Below, one piece after another: positions 55,020 to 64,000 of a stretch of DNA of 64,000 nucleotides. Under the pieces are notes generated by a model that ran no database searches, had not been told where the DNA came from, and saw only the letters and a program-made list of their open reading frames with translations. Each line of letters starts with the position of its first letter. Position 1 is the first letter of the stretch. This stretch comes from Leptobrachium leishanense (taxonomy: Eukaryota > Chordata > Amphibia > Anura > Megophryidae): assembly GCA_009667805.1 (NCBI GenBank), contig CM019064.1:269619662-269683661 (forward strand), read 5' to 3'. Made by a program: the position numbers and the translations under genes.

Positions 55020-55490
55020 TTAGGCATTTTTTCAGCAATTTTTTTTTCCGTTAAATGGTCTGTTACAGAAAAGCCGCTTTATCATTTACAGGATATTATA
55101 TGTTAATTTCAGACATTTTTGTTTAGTAATTTTTTTGCAAACAGCGTTTCAGTTTTGACACTTTCAATCGTATTGTTGTGTTTTTTTTTTATTTTTTTAC
55201 CCCATTCGATAGCTTGTCGGCTTTTTCCGGAGGCTGGTTGTGCTGTTTTGTTTGGCGGCCTGTTGGCTTCTTCCGACGTGTTCAGCGTGTTCTTTGCGGC
55301 AGTTCCGGCAGGTTTTAGGTGGGTGTTCGGCAGATTTGCGGCGGATTTTCCTTGCACTCTGGGACCCTACAGTGAATGCTAAATTCACCGCAGGGTGGGG
55401 AAATTTATTCCCCGAAGTGTGGGGAATGAGAGAGCACCGAAATGTCGGCGAGATTTCCGTGCTCTCTTAGTAACTCAGTGAATAGCCCTG

Positions 55491-56224
55491 ATAGACTTTG
55501 GCACCTTTACTACCAAGCAGCTAAAAAAGAAAAACCTCACCATAGAAAATGTTCTTTCAGTTTCTCTGGTTTGAAAAATTAAAAAAAATATAAAATCTAT
55601 TTTCCATATCATACGACATATAAAGTATGGAACGATGAGAAATTGCTGGCTGTGTTGTCAGGACGTCATTATTCCCTGACTTACCAGCAGAGCGAGCAGG
55701 AGGACGGTTTTGTTAAATTTACAAGTTCTGGGCTGAAGTGAAATCTAAACAAAACTAAATGGCATTTTGTCAGTTAAAGAATAATATCACTTTTTTTACT
55801 ATTCTAGAACCACACATCCCAAGTTCTTTATATTTTCTGATGAAAGAACATTCTATTCAGAAAAAGCATTGAGAGGCTCTTTCATTAGGTAGAAAGCAAT
55901 AATTTGTCTGTGTTCAACCTGCATTATTTTGTGTAAAGCAGAAAAAAACCCTAGTTTATAATCTGCGCATTGGTACTATCAATAGCAGAATTGCTGCTCC
56001 AGCAGAAATACTAGAGATTGTCTGACAGATAATTTGGATGGGGAAAAGGCATATATTTGCATATAAAGGCACGTTTTAAAATATGATTGTGGGATTCTTA
56101 CTGTTCTATGAGCTTTATTGTAATATGTTTTCATTTCTGTTCAGGGATTTAATAGTAATATCTACTAGTCGGAAATGTTTTAAGTGGGTTTATTTCAGAA
56201 CATTTCGTAAAATAAAATGGTAAA
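55491..56224. other. No gene recognised
   Basis: AT-rich unique DNA, no supported feature. Confidence 0.4.
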
Positions 56225-56229
56225 GTCAC

Positions 56230-57353
56230 TGTGACGGAGCGGCGAGAATACGAGCCCAAGATGCAGTGATACACACAAGGAAGCCACGATACGGTGCAAA
56301 AACAAGAGGTTTATTGTATACAAATACACAGTAATGACTTAACAAGGGGCCATCCAGGAACAGGGCTGACTTGGGATACTGTGGCCTGGATAACTGATAG
56401 AAGCAGAACGCAGGACAGAAACACATGAGAAATGCTGGAGGAATACTAGATTCAGATATAAGAGGAACACTTATACAAGACACCAGATAGATGGAACAGG
56501 AAGGTAAGTCTATGGCAGCTGGAGTCTTGGCACAGCAGGAGTCTTTGGGTGCAACAGGAGTCTGTGGCACGTCCTGTGCAAGAAAGCCCGGCACTGCTGC
56601 AAGAAGTCCTATGCCACAGCATCTTTAGGCTCGGCTGTACCTTCCGCATAGATCTGTAATATGGATTCCAGGCTTTTCCTCTTTCCAGCTCACCGCTATC
56701 CTAGCCTATGTGTCTCCTGTGCCCATTCTAACCTCTGTCTCTCCTGTGCCCATCCTAGCCTGTGTGTCTCCTGTGCCTATCCTAGCCTGTGTGTTTCCTG
56801 TGTCCATACTAGTCTTTCCTGATCCCTGATCTGTTACTGCCTTGCCTGTTCTTTGGTTACCCTTCACTCAATAAATTCCTGGTTACCAGTAATGCCTAGT
56901 CTCTGCATGTATTTGCTGCACTCTAGTCTCACACCCCCTGTGAAACATGATAGTCTGTGGTATAGCCAGGAGTCTTGGCACAACAGGAGTCTGTGGCAAA
57001 GCAGAAGCATCCAGAGGAGTATCCAATACCAAGGTCTATGGCATGCCGTGGGTCAAGGGCTGGAGGAGAGTGAGCAGGTCTGAAGAAAGTAAAGGGTCTG
57101 GTACACGGATGTCAATGGTGTACGCTCTTAACTTCTGGACCAGTCACAAACAAATGAACAAACACAATGCAAAAGCATTGGAGGAAGGGGGTGTGCCTTG
57201 CTTAAATGGAAAGTCCTAGATTAAACGAGGAGCATCTGGTCAGTGTAAATGAGGGAGAGACCTGAGCCATGAAGAGCAGGGTATGAATGATGCTGCCGGA
57301 TTTTGGTAGAGCAGTGCCGGGTTTGCCCTTCACCGATGGCGTGGACTGTGACA
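56230..57353 (-). mobile_element. LTR-like element (probable solo LTR with internal insertion)
   Basis: Plus-strand ends TGTGACGGAGC and GGACTGTGACA, flanked by GTCAC (56225-56229) and GTTAC (57354-57358), a 5-bp duplication with one change. It shares GAGCCCAAGATGCAGT and the end with the solo LTR at 34743-35359. A different text at about 56650-56945 (GTGTCTCCTGTGCCCAT repeated four or five times, then CAATAAATTCC) interrupts it. Open frames have no domain. Confidence 0.7.
56690..56815. repeat. Short imperfect tandem repeat
   Basis: Four to five copies of CTAGCCTGTGTGTCTCCTGT plus GCCCATC. Confidence 0.8.
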
Positions 57354-59733
57354 GTTACACATATATCTTGTTTATTTCATGCTAAAGTTTACTTTAGGGT
57401 GACCAAGGATTGACTTTTCCAATGTGACATATCTATTTATAATTCAAGGTCTCTAAGAAAATGCCTAATCAATAATGTCAAATGGTATGTATCACACTCT
57501 CGTTTGCATATCCTGATGTGCAGTTTAGAGAAGATTCAACATAAAAAGGCTTATAATTTTAGCCAGAAAAAATTTTGATAAAATGACTGTAGAAGAGAAT
57601 CATCCCGTTTGTCCCATGCAAATAGTAACCAGGTGAAATAGTGCATCTTCAACGTGGGGAAGTCTGTTGTGATTTCCTTCCAATCCTACCACAGAGCCTT
57701 CTAGCTTGTTGGACTGCCTGTTATACCTTGTACCAGGCAGACCAGACAGCTCTGATTGGTCGGTCTCATCACACCCAACCAATCACCCTATCATCCACCT
57801 GATGCCCATGATGTGGAGTGTTTGAAACCCTTCCCTGCACGTGTGTAGGATGTTGGGAAGAATGTTGCCCTGTCCTATCCCAGGTCTTTTTAAAACTCCC
57901 TCTCATAATATCAGCAACTGAAAAGTAATAGCTGCTCATTCGTTACTACTTTAACTCCAGCAGTGCTGGGTGGGTGATATGCCCTCAACCAAGCTCAGCC
58001 TTTAGGATATACAAGCTGTGCAGTCGCACAGGGCGCCATGGTATTAGATGCGACCTGCACAGCTCTCAGCTTACAAGGTCTTCCTTTTACAGTCAGTGCT
58101 TTGAGACTTTTGTTTGCAATGTAAAGTCCTTCTGCCCTTTGCTTAACTGTGCACCCTAACCCAACCTCCTCTGCTAGGCCTAGCACCCAATCTCCTCTGT
58201 GTGCCCAGCAACATAGGAGCAAAGGGACCTGTAAGTTCATGTAATAAGCAATGAGACCAGATGTGTTTTGACCCCAATGACAATCTCTGCTGAATGTATT
58301 CTATTTGTATTATGCAGTTGTTTCTAGAAGTGGAGTGAACGCCCCATAAGTACATGAATAGGTATGATGAGAGCAAGTTCAGACTACAAATTATTTATAG
58401 ATATTTAACAGTGAGGTTAGAGTCAGAAGACTACGGGAGCTTAGATGACCTAAGGCTTTGTTAGGTTACATTCACTCCTCCCTCAAACAGCAACATTCAC
58501 AGGACTCCTTTGTTCTAAGATTTTCCATTTTCATTTTCTTGCTCCTCTTATGTTTTATGCTTCGGTTGCAGCTATTTTAATAGAAACTAAAATTCAAAAA
58601 GAATTTAATACTTTTCCCATGGTTGCTTGCTAATTGCCTTTTAGGTTGTTTTCTGATATACTAATGGATTTCATCCCCAATTCTGATTAGACTGTGCCCT
58701 TCCTTTTCTAGCTTGGCATAAAGCGCCAGATTTCTTTTGTCATTTACCTGTGTCTACTAACTAATATCAATTAGAAAACCTATATTCACTTGGCAGATTA
58801 GTGGACAACTGGTGTGCGTGCACTGATGTGTGTAGAATTAATTCATCATAGGAGACCTCTATTGTAGATACATGCATTGAGACGTAAGGTAAGCCCAATA
58901 ATTCTTACAAAGTCTCATGTCCATCCTTTTCCCTGTGAACATGTTTAATACCAAGTATCACAGCTATGTATATGCAGGATCATTGTGGTACACTTTTAAG
59001 TGTTTGGTAAGTGGAGTCTCTTTTTATATTAGTGACGGAATTAACAATATCCAATATACTTTTTTTGCAGTTTCTCTCTTACCTTATCATTTGCTTCTTT
59101 TTTTTCCTTTTTTAAAGTATTTAATTTTACTCATCTCTTACCCTGCCCACAGTGTAATCAATTAGAAAGTGTCTTTATTGTGAAGGTCATGAGATCTGTT
59201 TAATCAAATTTCATGCTCTGGTGCATTTTTCCTATGGTTCCTTTTTGTTAATTGATGATGATTTCAATTAAAATCTATCTTTCTTTTAATTCTTTCTCTG
59301 GGCTATAATTTCCACGAGATAGCTTTTAGAAAGCTGTTATTTTCCGTCTAATAAGAAACTCTATTTTTTTATCCTTTCATTAATAGATTTGTTGAAGGAG
59401 CATAATGTCACTGAAACATAAATGTTCATTGCCATTTCCAGAGTTCACTTATTACTTATGTATACTGAGAAGTATACCAAGTGCTCCAAATAGATTTATT
59501 TCATAGAAAAAAATCTCCCTCTACACACTAAAAATGCAGTCTTTAAAAAAAATGCTGCACTAATACAAATGGGCTATTTTATGTTTTACTTTTTATTGAT
59601 AACTAAATGTTCATTAGATTAATAAAGCTGAGTTTGCAATTGAAGCTATTATGCAAATAGGCATTACACTTTATATGTTCCACTTATGTTATTTCCAGGA
59701 ATTTTCATGCAGTAGTTATTTTGCAGACCACTT
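57354..59733. other. No gene recognised
   Basis: Mostly unique DNA. About 57990-58060 contains ATACAAGCTGTGCAGTCGCA and CAGGGCGCC, words typical of CAGGGC-ended hAT elements, and may be a fragment. ATTGGT / CCAAT words near 57755-57785 are promoter-like only by chance. Open frames at 57995-58376 and 58917-59165 lack domains. Confidence 0.35.
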
Positions 59734-60610
59734 TTAACCCCTTCGCTGCTGAGCCATTTCACGTCTGTGTGCTGAGCTCATTTTTATCATTTTTGATCAT
59801 CATGTTTAAACATGAATTGAAGTCACGTTTTATTATATGACCCAAAAATGATATACCTTTTTTTTTTTTTTTGCAGACTCAGTAGATTCATAATTTATCA
59901 TTATTATATGTATAACAAAAAATGTAAACAAAATGAGAATTTCTATTAAAATTTCAATCATCTACAGCATGCAAAATATTTTTTTTTCACATTTTATCAT
60001 TCGAGCCTTTACGGTTATATATTCTATGGGGTACGCTTGTTAAAAAAATTAGAACTGGGAACCTGTTACTTTATCTTTCTGAGAAATTACATGATTTTAG
60101 TTAAAACGAAAAAAAATCGTTAGTGCAGCATCATTGCTCTCATTATAATTGAAATGTGAACAATAGTGCTGTATTATTAAAAAAACTCATTATTTAATTT
60201 TTTTTATTTTCAATTTCTTTTTACGTGTAACATGGTCATAGGGAATATCCTTGGCATCTAGGGGTTAATTTTCCAACTGACTTCATTGCACCATGCAAGA
60301 TGACATCAGTGGGTGGGGAGAGGCCCTGGAGGCTTGGCTGACATCCAAGATGTTAGCCACCTCCGGGAGAGGTCCGCGATCCGATGCCGAATGGTGCCAG
60401 ATTGAGGACCAGCACCTCAGGGGTTAACGAATGACCTTTCACACTGTGACCTTTCTAGCGCTGCCTCTCTATTACTAATATCTCCTCCCTGATCAGAAGG
60501 AGACCCCCCTCCTTTTACTCTTCCGGCTTTGCAGAGAGGGGACGCCTGAAACTGATGTCATTGCGCTCGTCGTGATGACGTCAGTGCGCCGGAGGGGGTA
60601 TAAAGCAGTA
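59734..60610. mobile_element. piggyBac-like non-autonomous element, third copy
   Basis: TTAACCCCTTCGCTGCTGAG at the left matches the starts at 39719 and 3131. The body is colinear with 39719-40700: TATTATATGTAT tract, GTGCAGCA, then GGAGGCTTGGCTGACATCCA with the CAA-loop hairpin (60336-60358) and a GATGTCATTGCGC/ATGACGTCA hairpin. AGGGGTTAA occurs at 60421-60427, but homology continues to about 60610, so the true right end is degraded or truncated. Confidence 0.65.
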
Positions 60611-62440
60611 TCTGACTTCAAGGAAGTCAGATCACCATGGGACCCTGGAGGGAGAGGTGAGTATTCTGCTGGAGTAGAGGAATTCCTGTAAAGACTTGCC
60701 AGCATCTGTTGAGTTTAATAGACTGAAATACAACGATAACTCTGTTAATGGTATTCCAATGCAGGAAGGCTGATTGTTGATATTACTCCTTGGTGAGTTC
60801 TTCAGCCGGTACAACGGAGAGTAGATATCCCCTGTATGCCGAGTTCTAGAACAGGTTTTTGTGCATGACTTTTATTTGTGACAATCTGATGTTCCACCAG
60901 CAGGGATGAGGTGGCCTGAATTGTGGGGAGTTTGCAGCACAGGAGTTTAGTTGCAAGTGCTACCTCTTCTCTCTTGTGATATACAACCCCCTAATCTCCA
61001 TCCACATTTTTATTTCTCCAACCTCTCATTTACTACAATTTTGATTATTATGGTTATTATTTATTTTGACCTCTTGTCATCCTGTAGTCCTGACTTTTCT
61101 TTTTATGTCTTATCCTTACCATCCATAGTAAATAACATTTCAAAATATACAAAAGACAATTGTGATGGACAATTAACACTTCAAAAAGAGTTTCAGAGAT
61201 ACATTTTTTATGTTTTGAATTGCAAAGTATAAAACTTCTGGGTATGATGAAGTTAAGCCAACCGTTTATATATTAGATTTGTATTTACAGTGTGGTAAAA
61301 TTTAGATTCCTTAAGAGCTTAATGTATTAAATGTTTAAGTGTGTTGCATGCTTTGAATACCAATGCAGTGAACATTTATAAGCATCACCAAGCATTTCTT
61401 ACTTACTCTTTATGTAATCCTATTGTAGTTATTCACCTATTTCTAATTATAATTCTTAACTTGAATATAAATTATCAATTCCAATTTACATGACTTTAAT
61501 GGCTATTATTAAAAATAATTACATGTAAATAACTATGAAGCATTTTGCGTAGTTAATTAGCAAAAATATTAATACTGATTGAGGGGAACATAATGGTATC
61601 ACAAGTAATTCAAGTAAATTTTAAAATATTAAATAAAAACACAACATTGAAAATGAAAAATTACATAAATTTTTCTTAATTATTGAACATGCTTTTTTAC
61701 TAAACACACAGAAAAGCAACTAATATATTTTGAATAGCAATGATTTTAATTATAACTTGAACAAAGATCATGATTGTAATGCAGAAAAGGTTTGGGAGGT
61801 GAAAGCAAAATAACCCCTAGAAATTATGTTCTACAAAAATAAATCAGTTGTGAAGGTATCCAAATATTACTGATTTATGTCCTAATTACATAAGAGCACC
61901 AACTGAAACTATGCAATTAACAATAATATTGTGGTTATAATTCTTCTTAACATATTCAGCTGTTTGTTGAATACAAGCCTGCGGAAGAAATCAAATGGGA
62001 ACTGAGAATTAAAACATTCTTTTTTAGTTTGTGTGTGTGTTTTTTTTTTTTTTTTTTAAAAAAAACCATTGTATTTGAATCCGAAGTAGTGCAACGGCTG
62101 TTAAATGATCTGAGTATTAAAAATTGGAATTCTGTGACTTGAGTTTAGTTCTGTTATTTTGTCATTTACACTGAAGTTTGTTATTTTAGTCACTTGTAAT
62201 TACTAACACTTCATTACAGCAATGTCATCTTAATATTTTAATTATTTGTTTTATTTTGAATGTTTAGCATCATTGCACATAAACTAATGCTTGAGCTTTT
62301 GTTTAATGTTCATTCTCGTCAATAGGAGCAGAATCTGTTAACCTAAGAAAGAAACAAAAATAGAACAGCATTTTCGGGTTGGGGTAACCATGAAACCACA
62401 AAAGAGTCCTGTAAATACAAACAATCCCTTGCCTAAATAA
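60611..62440. other. No gene recognised
   Basis: AT-rich, low-complexity DNA with no supported gene, including 60951-61232, an open frame without a domain. A TG/T/A simple run lies at 62030-62065. Confidence 0.4.
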
Positions 62441-62489
62441 CACTCACACTAGCTGCTGGGGATAACCCAGATATACAACAAGAGCCCGA

Positions 62490-62725
62490 AGCTCTTGGGG
62501 TAACCATAACCCTAAAAGTAACCCCAACTGTAAAACAAGCATAAATACTGTCCTAACCCTAATTGCAAACCATAACCTTAATACAATCCCTAAAAGTAAT
62601 CCTATCTCTATTCCTAAAAGTAACCCTGAAACAAGGATCAATAGAACCCTATACATAGTTATAAAACCGAATACCATCTGGAACTCTAAAGTTACCCTAA
62701 AACTAAAGAGTAACCCTAAATTCAC
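62490..62725. repeat. Degenerate telomere-like repeat
   Basis: Many CCCTAA / CCCTAAAAG / AACCATAACC words at an irregular 6- to 12-bp spacing (TAACCATAACCCTAAAAGTA, TCCTAACCCTAATTG, AGTAACCCTAAATTC). It is interstitial and decayed. The minus-strand open frame 62444-62737 is its translation and not a gene. Confidence 0.7.
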
Positions 62726-62899
62726 ATTCCATTGCATTTGAAATTTTTGGTTGCTGATGAAAAATGACGTGAGGCATAGAATTCAGAAGTGAAAAGAATA
62801 AATGAATGGATATATTTTTTTAATAAAAACAGGGAAGATTTTTTTACATTGCAACCTTAATTCACCTGATTAAACCTGTTGAATGAAGCCAACGCAAAT

Positions 62900-63134
62900 C
62901 GGGGCATTTCACTGACATCTCGGCACAGTTTGGTGTCTCTGAATAGATTAACCATTACTTCTCTATGGGGAGTTCACTACCTTCAAAGATCACCATATTT
63001 CACTGGCAATTCGCCAATATTTGGTGAACTGCCTGCTTTTTGAATAACCAAATGGCCACGAAATTACACCGTATGGGGAAATTCACTGTTCGGTGCAATT
63101 TTGGAGCCAATTCTGCTCTCTTTGAATAACCCTT
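62900..63134. mobile_element. MITE-like fragment, GGGTTATTCAAAGAGAGC type
   Basis: The complement starts AAGGGTTATTCAAAGAGAGC and includes CACCGAACAGTGAATTTCCC, as in 54274-54360. It contains an inverted GGTGATCTTTGAAGG / ATTTGGTGAACTGCC region. Left limit approximate. Confidence 0.55.
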
Positions 63135-63798
63135 TTATATCTCTATCGTCATTGTTCTGACATTTCCAGGCTAGATATCCCAGTCACTTCTTTCTGTTAA
63201 TATACTGTAAGTCTCATATTGCCTGTAGATGGGCGATTTTCTTGTTGTCCTGTGTTAAAGATATTGAATGTTGAGTTTTAATTAAATGTGTTTTTTATGA
63301 AAGCTTTTGGGTATTTTGATCGAGATGGGATGCTGTATTTTTCCACTCTGATGTGTATATACACTGTATTAAAATATAAAGATGCTTATTCTCTCCACTG
63401 GTTTCTGCTGTGAGCAATATTTTCTTGATGTGAATGCCCTTTGCATATTTGTTCTGCTTGGTATATGTCTGGTTGATGTCCGGAGTGGTGATCATTCTTC
63501 GGGGACACTTTACTTTGAAGGGAGCCGCTTGGTGATGGTCTCTATTAGTGACTGTAAATATAAAGGAGCTACATCAGATCACAAACTCACCGGCCTCTCT
63601 TACACATTAATAGAAACAGGTCTATGATGTCAATGATGCACAACTATCTTACTATGATACTGCTCCATAATACGAGGATCAAACTTCAAGTGTTTATTTT
63701 ATTTGCTATATTTTCTATTTATTGCTTTTTTATGTATATCTCTTACTCACATTATGAATTGATACTGTGTGGTTGATGATTTAGGTAACCATAGGATC
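63135..63798. other. No gene recognised
   Basis: Unique-looking DNA. The open frame 63382-63627 (81 residues) has no domain that I recognise. Confidence 0.4.
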
Positions 63799-64000
63799 AG
63801 GGGTCAAGTCCTGGGAAAAAAAGTGAGGGAACTCACCCACGAATTCCACAACCCCCGATTACCTGAAGAAAAAATATATAATGTATGTCACGAGTATAGC
63901 AGTACGTGGTGATACCATTTTTATTGGGTTAACCATACATTTAAAAGACAAGCTTTCAAGAGTGTAACCTCTCCTTCAGGTCTGGAAACTATACTGATCA
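63799..64000. mobile_element. hAT element end, cut by window edge
   Basis: CAGGGGTCAAGTCCTGGG starts the same end, in reverse orientation, as the right end of the hAT element at 3263-4734. Homology continues to the last base (CACTCTTGAAAGC region, 4570-4734 reversed). The rest lies outside the window. Confidence 0.8.

Larger units (their letters stand above)
54274..55490. mobile_element. MITE-like element, GGGTTATTCAGAGAGAGC type
   Basis: Left end GGGGTTATTCAGAGAGAGC; the complement of the right end begins CAGGGCTATTCACTGAG. Internal TGGCACCGAACAGGGAATTT and TTCGGTG words recur in 62900-63134. It contains a Harbinger-like MITE (54683-55019) and a dispersed-repeat fragment (54421-54490). Ends are diverged. 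Confidence 0.6.

Noticed and set aside
62490..62725. True chromosome end
   Set aside because: Sequence continues on both sides and the hexamers are strongly degraded.
62444..62737. 97-residue hydrophobic protein
   Set aside because: It is the translation of degenerate telomere-like repeats.

Overview
The window looks like intergenic DNA from a vertebrate, most likely an amphibian (frog-like). The reasons are a dense mix of hAT, Harbinger-like and piggyBac-like DNA transposons, a chromodomain Ty3/gypsy element, a Gmr1-like gypsy element, a CR1-group LINE, and dispersed repeats of a type common in frog genomes. That assignment is inference; there is no diagnostic host gene. I found no convincing host exon, tRNA, rRNA or CRISPR. 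Nearly all protein-coding signal is degraded transposon coding sequence.

Layout. 1-6175: foldback MITEs, a solo LTR (1901-2868), and a piggyBac-like element (3131-5117) split by a hAT element carrying a 22-bp minisatellite. 6176-17992: an autonomous-type hAT transposon (copy A) with a perfect 8-bp target duplication. Its BED-finger transposase is cut into four pieces by a 5'-truncated CR1-group LINE and two non-autonomous hAT elements, one of which holds a Harbinger-like MITE. 18130-19379: two MITEs. 19736-24872: a gypsy element whose integrase lies upstream of reverse transcriptase and whose capsid is SCAN-like (Gmr1 type), broken by a solo LTR. 25002-31613: a MITE, a further hAT element and mostly anonymous AT-rich DNA. 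31614-about 50230: a minus-strand chromodomain gypsy element with both LTRs. Its pol holds a solo LTR; its gag is split by a palindromic hAT element and by a second autonomous-type hAT (copy B, 38852-49303), which contains further nested elements. 50231-64000: Harbinger-like and other MITEs, one LTR-like element, a third piggyBac-like element, degenerate telomere-like repeats, and the start of a hAT element at the window edge.

The order of events can be read from target duplications and reading frames. The chromodomain gypsy inserted first, hAT copy B landed in its gag, hAT copy C landed in copy B, and piggyBac-like and Harbinger-like MITEs landed in copy C. Points of most interest: the Gmr1-type pol order with a SCAN-like capsid; a self-priming layout in the chromodomain gypsy; a recurrent hairpin with compensatory base changes in the piggyBac-like family; and the repeated presence of minisatellites inside non-autonomous hAT elements. 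All homology statements rest on motif recognition, because no database search was possible.
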